From positions 434,001 to 498,000 of the forward strand of contig NZ_RHHV01000006.1 in the NCBI RefSeq assembly GCF_003710905.1: a DNA stretch of 64,000 nt. The letters are read 5' to 3'. The notes under the pieces are model-generated. The model was not told the origin of the DNA, did not search any database, and saw only the letters and a list, made by a program, of their open reading frames with translations. Each line of letters begins with the position of its first letter. Position 1 is the first letter of the stretch. Position numbers and translations under genes: made by a program. Source of the stretch: Brevibacillus parabrevis. Lineage in GTDB: Bacteria > Bacillota > Bacilli > Brevibacillales > Brevibacillaceae. This document shows positions 42,292-51,387 of the stretch, piece after piece.

Positions 42292-42567
42292 TTGCTCCAA
42301 TACACATTTGATGAAAAAATGATCAGTATTCAGGAACGTGCCTCGCAGCAGGATACGACTTATGTCATCGAAGTAAAATCGGAAGAAATGCGAGCGCGGC
42401 TAAAGCAGGTTCGCCAATTTTTCGATGAGAACCGCGATTATACCGATGTCATGTTTTACTCGCGGGAGGACGGCACTTATGAAGCTATCGTTCGTGAGGA
42501 TATGAAAAACGCGTTTCTCATCCACGCCTTCCGTTTTCAATGCCTGACATCGTTGCGCTGGGCTTGA
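42292..42567 (+). CDS. Small protein of unknown function, TTG start
   Basis: Not recognised. It has 91 residues with a charged helical segment (EEMRARLKQVRQFFDENRDY) and a more hydrophobic C terminus. The start is a TTG at 42292, nine nt after GGAGGG. The ATG at 42288 is in another frame and stops after seven codons. It is 12 nt behind the transporter stop and ends before a strong terminator, so it is probably translated from the same transcript. Confidence 0.65.
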   Translation: MLQYTFDEKMISIQERASQQDTTYVIEVKSEEMRARLKQVRQFFDENRDYTDVMFYSREDGTYEAIVREDMKNAFLIHAFRFQCLTSLRWA

Positions 42568-42582
42568 TTCCTGAGCAATGGC

Positions 42583-42623
42583 AAAAAGACTCCACCGGGA
42601 TGAAGTGCGGTGGAGTCTTTTTC
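42583..42623. terminator. Bidirectional terminator between convergent genes
   Basis: Fourteen-base arms AAAAAGACTCCACC and GGTGGAGTCTTTTT with a 12-base loop. It can serve the transporter unit and, less closely, the HAD gene on the other strand. Confidence 0.88.
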
Positions 42624-42700
42624 TATGGGAACCTTTTGGACGATTGTTGAGAGAGCAACGTTACAACTTGCTTACGCCAAGCCGTCTCAGCCATCCTTAT

Positions 42701-43840
42701 TTACTTTTCGTTCAAGACCGTCAGCAGACCGCGAATGTCATCCAAAATGTAGTCGGCCTTTTCTTCCGCAAACTTGCTGCGCGCCTTTTGACCAGACAAT
42801 CCCGTCAGCGTGGCGGCGAACTGGCAGCCCATGGAGCGCGCCGCAAGCAGATCGGCCAGGGAATCTCCCACTACCAATACTTCCGCTCCATTCTCGATCG
42901 GCAGAGGATGACGAAGCACATCGCTATGCGGCGTCTCCAGACCGAGCAAGCCTTTTACGTACGAAAAAGGATGCGGCTTGGACAAGGGCACATAGTCGGG
43001 GTGTGCCTCTTCTGCTTCGAGAACATGCGAGGCTGTCACAACCCGATTCGGATCAAACCATTCCAGCAGGTTCATCGCCCGCAGCGGGACATGCGTCTCA
43101 ATCGTCGGACGCCCCGTGCCAATTCCCAATGTGTACCCGCGTTCATTCAACACGCGGAACAGCTCCGCCATCTCTGTCGGGGGAACAATGGGAATCTCGT
43201 CGGTCAAAAAACCTTTCTTGCCTGGCTGCATCGTCTCACGGCCAATGGAAGCCGCTACGCGCTCATCGCCGAGGTACCATTCTTGAAACGTTTCCTGCAC
43301 TAGCTGCCACAGCGCGCAGTTTGCCGAAAACTTGTCCGTCTCGACCCCGCAGCGCTCTTTTGCCAATCGATTCACATACAGCAGCAAATCCGCCTTTTGC
43401 GCTGAGCTTTTGGCGAAATCAGGGAGAAATGCTGCGTAATCGACTGCAAAATCAGGAGTGTAGTCGTTTGCCCACTGCCGCAGACGGGCAAGCTCTTGCC
43501 GACCAAGCTCGTCAGCAAGCAAACTTGCCGCTTCCGGCACATGCGGCACAAGCCTTTCGATCAATCGGACCAACTGGTAGGAAACAGCGAGAAAGACCAT
43601 ATCCCAGTTTGAGTTGATGCCACGAGATTTGATGAAGTTCAGCACTTCATCCTGCACAAACACTTGCTCGCGAACGCGTCGGATAACCGCTTCCGCTGGC
43701 GCCGGATGAAACGACTCGCCTTGCAAACCGGCATACTGCGGGCTGAACAAAAGCTCCCAAACCGTGAGAGCGGAAGCATCGAAATAGCGTTCTTCGCTGA
43801 GCATAACCCCATCCACATCAAACAAGATCGTTTTGATCAT
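42701..43840 (-). CDS. HAD-superfamily hydrolase with large cap
   Basis: A 379-residue haloacid dehalogenase-type hydrolase. Motif I is FDVDGVMLSEE at residues 7-17 (nucleophile Asp8), motif II is in LGIGTGRPT, motif III lysine in PLSKPHPFSYV, and motif IV GDSLADLLAA. Between motifs I and II lies an unusually long insert of about 220 residues that would form a large cap domain. Substrate is unknown. ATG 43840 follows AGGAGTG at some distance. It lies 15 nt after the resE stop, so it may be the last gene of the resDE transcript. Confidence 0.88.
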   Translation of the reverse strand: MIKTILFDVDGVMLSEERYFDASALTVWELLFSPQYAGLQGESFHPAPAEAVIRRVREQVFVQDEVLNFIKSRGINSNWDMVFLAVSYQLVRLIERLVPHVPEAASLLADELGRQELARLRQWANDYTPDFAVDYAAFLPDFAKSSAQKADLLLYVNRLAKERCGVETDKFSANCALWQLVQETFQEWYLGDERVAASIGRETMQPGKKGFLTDEIPIVPPTEMAELFRVLNERGYTLGIGTGRPTIETHVPLRAMNLLEWFDPNRVVTASHVLEAEEAHPDYVPLSKPHPFSYVKGLLGLETPHSDVLRHPLPIENGAEVLVVGDSLADLLAARSMGCQFAATLTGLSGQKARSKFAEEKADYILDDIRGLLTVLNEK

Positions 43841-43855
43841 TTTCTCTCTACACTC

Positions 43856-45646
43856 CTATTTATTTTTCGCCTGCAACGCCAAGGCAATCGTAAATGTCGT
43901 GCCCTCTCCCAATTTGCTTTGCACGCCAATCGTACCTCCATGTGCCTCGACGATGTTTCTCGCAATCGCCAGGCCCAGACCTGTGCCGCCGACTCGCCCG
44001 CGCGTACGCGCCTTGTCGGCTTTGTAAAACCGCTCGAACACAAACGGCAAGTCCTCTTGCGGGATGCCGCTGCCCGTATCGCTGACCTCGATCAGCAATG
44101 TCTTGTCTCCGCGAGCGCGAATCGTGACACTGCCGCCGCTTGGCGTGTGTCTGAGCGCGTTGTCGATCAGGTTGGTAAGCACCTGCTCCATCCGATCCGG
44201 ATCGATATTCACATCGGTGTGTGTCGTCGTTACTTCCAGCAACAGCGTAATTCCGCGTTCCCGGGCCAATCCGGTAAACTTGCGGTGGATTCGCTCCATG
44301 TACGGGCGCAGCTCCAACACTTCCTGGAACAGCTCCACGTGTCCTGCTTCCATCCGCGCCAGACTGAGCAGCTCGTTGACCAGCTTCGTCATGCGCACGG
44401 ACTCGTCGTAAATGATCTGCGCCAGCTCTTTGTGCTCTTCAGGCGACGTCGCAATATCGTCGACGATCGCTTCGCTGTAGCCTTGCAGCATCGACAGCGG
44501 TGTGCGCAGCTCGTGCGAGACATTGGCGACAAAGTCGTTGCGCATTTTGTCCAGCTTGCGCTCCTGGGTAATATCGCGCAGCACCGCAACCGCCCCGCGG
44601 ATTTGTTCCCGGTCATTCAGCGGCACCATCACCAACGCCCAAATGCGCCCTTGGACAGGAATGTCCTCGATGACCTCCTGCCCTGTCTGCACCACCTGCT
44701 GGTAAAACGTAAACAACGGCACAGGCTCGTCCTGGTGTTCATATTCCCAGTCCCGCAAAAAGCGTTCGGCTGGCGGATTCGTCACCGCAACCTTTCCGTT
44801 CGCGTCGATCATGACAACCCCGTCCACCATCGAGCGCAATACGCTTGCCAACTGTTCCTTTTCTTTGGACAAGGCATCGACCAGCTGGTTCAGCTTGCTC
44901 GCCATCGTATTGAACGATGCGGCCAGCTCACCTGTCTCATCCGCGGTTTTAATCGGAACTTCCGCATGGAAATCGCCTTCCGCGATCCGATGGGCCGTCT
45001 CTTTCATTTGCCGCAGCGGAATCGTAATCCGCGACGACAGGAAGAAAGCAAACACGGTGGTAGCAACGAAGGCGATAACTCCGACGACAAAAATTAAAAA
45101 TCTCACTTCGTTTACGGTATCATCAAAGTCTTCGATGGCCTGGTACATCACGACCGCCCCTTGCTTGCCAGGGCTTTCCTCAAGCGGGACGGCGACTGCG
45201 AGCATTTGCACGCTGCTCATGTGATCGTTCGGGTTGTTCGAGGCCACCTGCAAATAAATGCGTTGCGGAGCGGGATGCTTGCCAGCCAATGCATCAGCCA
45301 GGTGTAAAGTCTGGTCTTTCAACAGTTGCTCAACCGGAATGTTCGGCAGGCCCGTTCCTTCGCTTTTGCCAATCACCTGGCCTTGGTCGTTCAAGACCAG
45401 CATTCCGGTATGGTGAACGAGACTAAACGTCGAAGCCATCTCCAGCGCCCCGCGCTTGTCGGTACTGGCCGCCAGTCCTGTCGACAGCCCTTCCGCCAAC
45501 TCTTGCAGATTTTTCGTCTGGCGGTTGCTGTAGAAGCTGTCAAAAGACTGCACCAGCAACAGGCTAAATATCGTCAAAACGAGTGCAAACAAAGCAATAA
45601 TCGTCATCCATAGCTTTCCGACAACGCTGCGAAAAATAACGTCCAC
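43856..45646 (-). CDS. resE: Sensor histidine kinase ResE
   Basis: Membrane histidine kinase that with ResD controls aerobic and anaerobic respiration genes in B. subtilis. The 596-residue protein has two membrane helices (residues about 12-33 and 182-203) around an extracellular sensing region. A HAMP domain (to about 260) and a PAS domain (about 265-360) follow. The HisKA domain has phospho-acceptor His378 in VSHELRTPLSML, and the ATPase domain has NLIDNALRHTPSGG and GTGLGLAIARNIVE. The start is a GTG at 45646 immediately after the resD stop, with GAGGTG upstream. Confidence 0.96.
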   Translation of the reverse strand: MDVIFRSVVGKLWMTIIALFALVLTIFSLLLVQSFDSFYSNRQTKNLQELAEGLSTGLAASTDKRGALEMASTFSLVHHTGMLVLNDQGQVIGKSEGTGLPNIPVEQLLKDQTLHLADALAGKHPAPQRIYLQVASNNPNDHMSSVQMLAVAVPLEESPGKQGAVVMYQAIEDFDDTVNEVRFLIFVVGVIAFVATTVFAFFLSSRITIPLRQMKETAHRIAEGDFHAEVPIKTADETGELAASFNTMASKLNQLVDALSKEKEQLASVLRSMVDGVVMIDANGKVAVTNPPAERFLRDWEYEHQDEPVPLFTFYQQVVQTGQEVIEDIPVQGRIWALVMVPLNDREQIRGAVAVLRDITQERKLDKMRNDFVANVSHELRTPLSMLQGYSEAIVDDIATSPEEHKELAQIIYDESVRMTKLVNELLSLARMEAGHVELFQEVLELRPYMERIHRKFTGLARERGITLLLEVTTTHTDVNIDPDRMEQVLTNLIDNALRHTPSGGSVTIRARGDKTLLIEVSDTGSGIPQEDLPFVFERFYKADKARTRGRVGGTGLGLAIARNIVEAHGGTIGVQSKLGEGTTFTIALALQAKNK

Positions 45647-46363
45647 TTATTTCGGCACCTCAAGCTTGTAGCCGACTCCCCAGACAGTGGCGATCATGTT
45701 GGCCGCTTGCGGAGAAACCCGGTTCAATTTTTCGCGCAGACGCTTGATGTGCGTATCCACCGTGCGCAAATCACCGAAAAATTCGTAGTGCCACACGTCT
45801 TTGAGCAGTTCTTCGCGCGTGAACACTTTGTCCGGCGACAGAGCGAGATAGTGCAACAGCTCGTACTCTTTCGGCGTCAGGCTGACTTCCTGTCCGCTCG
45901 CAATGACTTTGTGCGCGTCGTGATCAATCGTCAGTTCAGGGAAGACGAGCACAGAATGGCTGTTGAACGTCTCCGTCTTGAGGTAGGCGGTAGCCGAGGA
46001 ACGACGTAAAATCGCCTTTACCCGATACATGACCTCTCGCGGGCTGAACGGTTTGACCACGTAGTCATCCACGCCTGCTTCAAAGCCATGGACGCGGTTT
46101 GTCTCTTCGCCTTTTGCCGTCAGCATGATGATCGGAGTCGCCTTGAACTCGCGCACGCGCTGGCATACCTCAATCCCGTCCATCCCGGGAAGCATCAAGT
46201 CGAGCAAAATAATATCGTAATCGCTGCCAACAGCCATTTCTACTGCTTGCTCGCCGTTGTCAGCCTCGTCAATCAGAAAGTTCTCTCTTTCCAGATACAT
46301 TTTAAGCAAGCGGCGGATGCGCTCCTCATCGTCTACTACCAAAATTCGTGCCATTTTTTCCAT
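45647..46363 (-). CDS. resD: Response regulator ResD
   Basis: OmpR-family regulator partnered with ResE. The 238-residue protein has the acidic pair DDEE at residues 11-14, phospho-acceptor Asp55 in ILLDLMLPGMDG, threonine and lysine of LTAKGEE and YVVKPFSPRE, and a C-terminal winged helix ending VWGVGYKLEVP. ATG 46363 follows GAGGTG. An intrinsic terminator lies between resC and resD, so resDE probably has its own promoter in the short gap besides any read-through from resABC. Confidence 0.97.
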   Translation of the reverse strand: MEKMARILVVDDEERIRRLLKMYLERENFLIDEADNGEQAVEMAVGSDYDIILLDLMLPGMDGIEVCQRVREFKATPIIMLTAKGEETNRVHGFEAGVDDYVVKPFSPREVMYRVKAILRRSSATAYLKTETFNSHSVLVFPELTIDHDAHKVIASGQEVSLTPKEYELLHYLALSPDKVFTREELLKDVWHYEFFGDLRTVDTHIKRLREKLNRVSPQAANMIATVWGVGYKLEVPK

Positions 46364-46411
46364 TCAAAACACCTCTTGGCCTCATGTTATCGTACTCATT
46401 TGAATATAGTC

Positions 46412-46441
46412 CAAAAAGCTGGCAAAATCACCAGCTTTTTG
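46412..46441 (-). terminator. Terminator between resABC and resDE
   Basis: Perfect ten-base arms AAAAAGCTGG and CCAGCTTTTT with an eight-base loop, 10 nt after the resC stop. Confidence 0.85.
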
Positions 46442-46451
46442 AAGGGGTATG

Positions 46452-47681
46452 TTACACGCCTGCATAGGAGTGCAAACCGGCAATGACCAGGTTGACCACG
46501 ACCAGCGTAATTAAAATGATAACGAATCCGATGACAGACATCCAGGCCGATTTCGCGCCGATCCACCCGCGCGAAAGGCGCAGATGGAGGTACGCGCTGT
46601 AAAACAGCCAGACGATCAATGCCCATACCTCTTTCGGGTCCCAGCCCCAGAATCGTCCCCATGCTTCCTGTGCCCAAATCATGGCGAAAATCAAAGCGCC
46701 GAGCGTGAAGACAGGATAGCCGATGCTGATCGCCCGGTAGCTGATCTCATCCAGCAAATCCGGCTCGATTCCTTCTACAGAAGGCTGGATCAAGGCACCC
46801 AGACGCTTGCGGAAAATCAGGCGCAGTCCGCCGTACAAAATCACACCCGTGATGACCGACCACAGCATCGTATTCAGTTTGCGGGCAGCGTCTTTTCCTT
46901 CCATCCAGCTCGGTGCAGCAAACCACGGATTCATCGGTCCGGCTTGCACGATTTTGGAATCGGCAGGAGCGACAATCGCAGGCATCGTGTATTCTACCCG
47001 CACTTTTTCCATCGTCCCGACCGGGTTCATCTGCTCTTTGTTCATTTCAAAAATCGTCTTGTGATCCATTCTCGCAAAGGTCGATTCCATCAAAATGAAT
47101 CCGACAAGCATCAAAACAACCGCGAGTACAAATTCCAGCCACTTGGTGCTGCGTGCCGATACGTGCTGCGGCACAGTGCGGATCAAATACATCAGCCCGG
47201 CTGCGAAACCGACTGCCAAAATCCCTTCCCCGAGCGCTGCTGTCGTCACGTGAATGTGCAGCCAGTAGCTTTGCAGCGAAGGAATCAGCGGGGTTACCTC
47301 TTTCGGGAAGACGTACGAATACGCCAGCATGATGACCCCGAGCGGAAGCACAAACGCCCCGATTACGTTCAGCTTGTAAATCCGGTAAATGATCAAATAG
47401 GCCAGGATAATACAGTAATCCAAAAAGGCCATGAACTCAAACATGTTGCTCGTCGGGCTGTGTCCTCCCCCAACCCAGCGAGCCACGACATAGCCCGTCT
47501 GCGCCAAAAAGCCAACCACCGCGAGCCAGTACGCGATCCTGCCGTAACGTTGTTCATGTTGCTTTGGATCGCGTCCCGCCCAGTTTTTCCCCGTCATCGC
47601 TACGACAAACACAATCGAAGAGATTACGTACAGCAAAAACGCGATATCTAGTAACCAGTCACTCAATTGTATGAGCTGCAC
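46452..47681 (-). CDS. resC: Cytochrome c assembly protein ResC (CcsA)
   Basis: Haem-handling membrane protein of the System II cytochrome c maturation complex. The 409-residue protein has about eight helices and the tryptophan-rich haem motif WGRFWGWDPKEVWALIVW, with flanking conserved histidines (HIHVTTAALGEG, YSAYLHLRLSRGW). The start is a GTG at 47681 with AAGGGGG about ten nt upstream. ResB is encoded 23 nt before it; together they form the haem exporter and synthetase for cytochrome c. Confidence 0.95.
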   Translation of the reverse strand: MQLIQLSDWLLDIAFLLYVISSIVFVVAMTGKNWAGRDPKQHEQRYGRIAYWLAVVGFLAQTGYVVARWVGGGHSPTSNMFEFMAFLDYCIILAYLIIYRIYKLNVIGAFVLPLGVIMLAYSYVFPKEVTPLIPSLQSYWLHIHVTTAALGEGILAVGFAAGLMYLIRTVPQHVSARSTKWLEFVLAVVLMLVGFILMESTFARMDHKTIFEMNKEQMNPVGTMEKVRVEYTMPAIVAPADSKIVQAGPMNPWFAAPSWMEGKDAARKLNTMLWSVITGVILYGGLRLIFRKRLGALIQPSVEGIEPDLLDEISYRAISIGYPVFTLGALIFAMIWAQEAWGRFWGWDPKEVWALIVWLFYSAYLHLRLSRGWIGAKSAWMSVIGFVIILITLVVVNLVIAGLHSYAGV

Positions 47682-47704
47682 GTCGAGTGTACCCCCTTGG
47701 AGCT

Positions 47705-49333
47705 TTACGCCTTCGTTTTTTCTTCAACCGTTACAGGAAGCTTGAGCTGTTCCACCAGTCCGTCGACCTCCCTGCGAAGCCCGAACCAGTTTTTGTTTGT
47801 ATGCGCTGCCAGAAGAACCGTTCCTTCCTGCGTCTGCACCCAGACCCGACGGTGCTGCCAGAAGAAGCCCATTACGACCCCGATCATAAAAATGAAGGCT
47901 CCGAAGTAGATGAGCGGCACAGCTTTGTCGATCCGTACGTTCAAACCGGAAATATCGATCAGATCAGGCTTTTTGAAAACCAGCCCGAAGCGGCCATCGG
48001 ATTTTTGCGTCAAAACCGAACCTTGCAGGTAGACCAGCTTCTCGTTCTGGTTCGTGGACTCGTCCGCAATTTCCAGTGCGACCATCGGATTTTTCGGCAA
48101 ATTGGTTTGCGTAGCAGGCTTGCCGTCTTTGCCCATGACGAAATCCGGGAAGTAATCCAGAACGCGCACTTTGATGCCCGCCGCAATCTCTTGCTCCGCC
48201 GCCGGATTGTACAAGTCAATCTTGATTGGCCCAAGTTCCTTGTTCCCTTGTTTCACATCGACCAGCACAAAATTGAGAGCGCCAAGCTGCATTTCCTGAA
48301 CGCCAGACTGATAAATCGCGAGGTCCCCCTCCATCATCGGATGGTTCACGATAATAGGGCCTTTCTGCACTTCGATCAAATCAGGCTTTTTCCCCGGCAC
48401 TTCTGCATTTTTGTTTACGTACAGGATGGCGTCCGTCTGGAAGCTTTTTGGAATGACGCCTCCATTCAACTCCAGCTTTGCCGGCATCTCTTCTTCCGAC
48501 CAATACTCGGTATGGTAGTTTTCGCTTTTTATGTAATAAGGCGTATCCGGTATCGCGACCGTCTGCCCTTCCCGCACCCACACAAACTCGTCCATGTAAA
48601 ATCCCGGAATGTTGCGCATGAGTACGCCGATCAGAAACAGAATCAGACCGATGTGGTTCACATAAGGCCCCCAGCGGCTGAAGCGGCCTTTTTCCGCCAT
48701 GATCGCACGCTCTGCCCGGAAAATCCGGTACCCTTTTTTCTTCAGAGCCAGTGCGGAGCTGTCCAAAAGCTCGGCCTGATCGACATCCGGGGCAAGCTCT
48801 CCTTCGGCAAACAGCTTTTGCCCCTTCAAAAAGGACTTGTGCTGATTGAGACGCGGTTTGCTGAGCGCCTTGTAGAGCGGAATGACCCGGTCGAGACTAC
48901 AGATGACAAGCGATGTTCCCAAAAGCACGAGCAGAGTCACGAACCACCAGGAAGAGTACAGATTGTGAAAGCCAAGTCCGTAGTAAACCGTCCCGAGCAC
49001 TCCGTATGTATCCGTGTAGAATCGCGCCACATCCGCTTCTGTCGGAACCGGAACGGGGATGTATTGCTGCTGCGGGAAGATCGTTCCGACCGCCGAAGCA
49101 ACCAGAATGACAATAATGATACCGATTGCAATTTTGACCGAGGAAAAATAATTCCAGATCCGGTCAATCCATTTTTTCGTATACGTCTGGGAACGCCGTG
49201 CCATCCCTTCGTAGCGCATGTCAGGAAATGCCGTCTGCTCGTATACTTCGACGTTCAACGGCTTCCCGCACGACTCACAGAGCAGCGTCCCTACCGGATT
49301 CGTGTGCCCACATTCACATTTTCGCTGATCCAT
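47705..49333 (-). CDS. resB: Cytochrome c assembly protein ResB (Ccs1)
   Basis: Membrane partner of ResC with a large extracytoplasmic domain. The 542-residue protein has membrane helices near residues 55-78, 120-140 and 190-210, and one near residue 490. Its N terminus is a short cytosolic zinc-ribbon (CECGH...CESCGK) of four cysteines, which I believe also occurs in other Bacillales ResB proteins. Start at ATG 49333 with GAGGAG; it follows the resA stop by 8 nt. The GTG at 49345 is in frame but overlaps resA. Confidence 0.95.
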   Translation of the reverse strand: MDQRKCECGHTNPVGTLLCESCGKPLNVEVYEQTAFPDMRYEGMARRSQTYTKKWIDRIWNYFSSVKIAIGIIIVILVASAVGTIFPQQQYIPVPVPTEADVARFYTDTYGVLGTVYYGLGFHNLYSSWWFVTLLVLLGTSLVICSLDRVIPLYKALSKPRLNQHKSFLKGQKLFAEGELAPDVDQAELLDSSALALKKKGYRIFRAERAIMAEKGRFSRWGPYVNHIGLILFLIGVLMRNIPGFYMDEFVWVREGQTVAIPDTPYYIKSENYHTEYWSEEEMPAKLELNGGVIPKSFQTDAILYVNKNAEVPGKKPDLIEVQKGPIIVNHPMMEGDLAIYQSGVQEMQLGALNFVLVDVKQGNKELGPIKIDLYNPAAEQEIAAGIKVRVLDYFPDFVMGKDGKPATQTNLPKNPMVALEIADESTNQNEKLVYLQGSVLTQKSDGRFGLVFKKPDLIDISGLNVRIDKAVPLIYFGAFIFMIGVVMGFFWQHRRVWVQTQEGTVLLAAHTNKNWFGLRREVDGLVEQLKLPVTVEEKTKA

Positions 49334-49341
49334 AATGCTCC

Positions 49342-49869
49342 TCACTTGGGCAAGATTTTGGACATTTTGTCCGCAATCATTGCTTCATTTAGTTGCCCGA
49401 TGAAAATCTCCTTCACTTCTCCATCCGGCGCAATAAAAAACGTCGTAGGAATAGGACCGATCCGGTACAACTTCGTAATTTGCGATTGGCGATCCAGCAA
49501 AATCGGGAAGTCGACACCGAACTGCTTCACAAACGGCTCTACGGCAACGGGAGCTTCTCCAATGTTCACACCGACGACAACCAGTCCCTTGTCCTTGAAC
49601 TTGTTGTACTGCTCCTGCAAGGCTGGCATTTCCTTTTTACAGGGCTCGCACCATGTGCCCCAGAAATTGAGCACGACGCCCTTCCCTTTCAAATCGTCAA
49701 GCGCCAGTTCTGGTCCGTTCAGCTGCTCCAAACTGAAATTCGGAGCATCGCCCCCTACTTTGACAGCATTCGGGTCCTTCACGAAGCTGGAATAGAGAGC
49801 AAAAACCAGAGCGACAAGCAAAAGACCCAGTACCGCGACCCTGACATATGTACGGTTGGTTTTGTTCAT
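49342..49869 (-). CDS. resA: Thiol-disulfide oxidoreductase ResA
   Basis: Extracytoplasmic thioredoxin-like protein that reduces the haem-binding cysteines of apocytochrome c. The 175-residue protein has a membrane anchor (residues about 10-27) and the ResA active site FWGTWCEPCKKEMP, with the cis-proline segment GPIPTTFFIAPDG. Start at ATG 49869, ten nt after GGGAG; an ATG at 49878 lies too close to that site. It opens the resA-resB-resC unit. Confidence 0.95.
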   Translation of the reverse strand: MNKTNRTYVRVAVLGLLLVALVFALYSSFVKDPNAVKVGGDAPNFSLEQLNGPELALDDLKGKGVVLNFWGTWCEPCKKEMPALQEQYNKFKDKGLVVVGVNIGEAPVAVEPFVKQFGVDFPILLDRQSQITKLYRIGPIPTTFFIAPDGEVKEIFIGQLNEAMIADKMSKILPK

Positions 49870-49978
49870 GATGCCCATACTCCCATCTACTACTTGTAAA
49901 TTGCAAGCATTATCCATTCTATTATAGCGTTCCTAGATTTTCCGCCAGCGCATAACTTATGAACAGATTTTGAACGAA

Positions 49979-50728
49979 TCACGCTTTTGGCCCTTTGCTC
50001 CGTCTGTTTTGCACCAATCCTTGCTTCAGCTTGTCTACTTCCTGCTTGCTCAGCGCTCGAAACTGGCCTGCGCGCAGTCCTTCCAGCGTCAAAAATCCTA
50101 AGCGAACACGCTCCAGCGTCAGCACCGGATGCCCGATCGCCGCGCACATTCGCCGCACCTGGCGATTGCGTCCTTCGTGAATCGTCAGCTCGATCAGCGC
50201 CTTGGCGTTCCCTTGCTCGGTTTTGAGCAATTTGGACGCCCCCGGCGAAGTCATGCCATCTTCCAGGAGAATGCCCGTTGCGAGCTTTTTCAGCTTGTCC
50301 TGGCTAGGTACGCCTTTTACCCAGGCGCGGTATACTTTGTCGATTTCGTAGCTCGGGTGGGCAAGCTTGTTGGCCAGATCGCCGTCATTGGTCAACAGCA
50401 GCAAGCCGGATGTGTCGTAGTCAAGCCGTCCTACCGGATAGACGCGTTCTTTTACCCCCACGAGCAGTTCCGTGACCACTTTGCGTCCTTGAGGGTCGCT
50501 TGCGCTCGTAATCACACCTGTCGGCTTGTACAGCAAATAGTAGACGTGCTGCTCCAGCACGATTTCCCGGCCTTTTACCGTAATCTTGTCTGTCGCAGGG
50601 TCGACCTTGATTCCCTGCTCGTGAACAACCTTGCCGTTTACCTGCACATGTCCCTGTGCGATCAATTCCTCACAATGCCGGCGAGAGGCGACTCCAGCAT
50701 GCGCCAATACCTTTTGCAATCGTTCCAT
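49979..50728 (-). CDS. rluB: 23S rRNA pseudouridine synthase RluB
   Basis: Modifies a uridine of 23S rRNA in the peptidyl transferase region. The 249-residue protein has an N-terminal S4 RNA-binding domain (MERLQKVLAHAGVASRRHCE), the catalytic segment YPVGRLDYDTSGLLLLTNDG with the active aspartate, and the family segment IHEGRNRQVRRMC. The C-terminal tail is basic. Position between spmB and resA matches B. subtilis rluB (ypuL). Confidence 0.95.
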   Translation of the reverse strand: MERLQKVLAHAGVASRRHCEELIAQGHVQVNGKVVHEQGIKVDPATDKITVKGREIVLEQHVYYLLYKPTGVITSASDPQGRKVVTELLVGVKERVYPVGRLDYDTSGLLLLTNDGDLANKLAHPSYEIDKVYRAWVKGVPSQDKLKKLATGILLEDGMTSPGASKLLKTEQGNAKALIELTIHEGRNRQVRRMCAAIGHPVLTLERVRLGFLTLEGLRAGQFRALSKQEVDKLKQGLVQNRRSKGPKA

Positions 50729-50776
50729 CGTTGGATCACCTCTACAACATCATACCCATTCTTACCAGTGTGGACA

Positions 50777-50821
50777 AGAAAAAGGGAAAAACTTCCCCAT
50801 GTTTCGAGGAAGTTTTCCCTG
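50777..50821 (-). terminator. Terminator after spmB
   Basis: AGGGAAAA(A)CTTCC and GGAAGTTTTCCCT arms with a loop of about ten bases, then TTTTTCTT on the minus strand; about 20 nt after the spmB stop. Confidence 0.83.
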
Positions 50822-50842
50822 CGTATTTGACAATTCTTGCGT

Positions 50843-51376
50843 TCAGGAAAAAACGTACGAGACGATCAGCAAGGAGAAAATGACCCCCGCCAGATCAGAC
50901 CATAGCCCGACCTTCAAGGCGTAGCCGGAGTTGCGAATGCCGACAGCCCCAAAATAAACAGTCAGGACGTACAAGGTCGTGTCCGTACTCCCTTGCATCG
51001 TAGCCGCCAGTCTTCCGAAAAACGAGTCCGGCCCGTACTGCGCGATCAAATCGGTAGCGATGGCAAGCGACCCCGTCCCGGTGAGCGGACGCAACAGAGC
51101 GAGCGGCACCAGCTCCTCGGGAAAGTGGAGAAAGTCTAGCACAGGCTTTATGCCGCGCAACAGCATGTCAAGTGCCCCAGACTCGCGGAACATGCTGACC
51201 GCCACCATCATCGCAATCAGATGGGGCAAAATGCGAATCGTCGTCGAAAGCCCGCCTTTTGCTCCCTCGACAAATGTCTCGTATACAGGAACTTGTCGGC
51301 GCCATCCGTACAAGAGGACAAACGCAATCGTAACGGGAATCGCCCAGAGCGAGATCAGGGATACCCATTGATACAT
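50843..51376 (-). CDS. spmB: Spore maturation protein B
   Basis: Membrane protein needed for proper spore-core dehydration. The 177-residue protein has about five helices and the nucleoside-transporter-like gate motif conserved in SpmB (RPLTGTGSLAIATD and ATMQGSTDTTLYVLTVYFG). ATG 51376 follows GGGGGAAA. It is 11 nt after spmA in the dacB-spmA-spmB operon. Confidence 0.96.
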   Translation of the reverse strand: MYQWVSLISLWAIPVTIAFVLLYGWRRQVPVYETFVEGAKGGLSTTIRILPHLIAMMVAVSMFRESGALDMLLRGIKPVLDFLHFPEELVPLALLRPLTGTGSLAIATDLIAQYGPDSFFGRLAATMQGSTDTTLYVLTVYFGAVGIRNSGYALKVGLWSDLAGVIFSLLIVSYVFS

Positions 51377-51387
51377 ACGGTTTCCCC

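Noticed and set aside
47687-49795. 702-codon plus-strand open frame
   Set aside because: It lies opposite resB and resA, which have clear motifs and starts; high GC in third positions gives long antisense frames.
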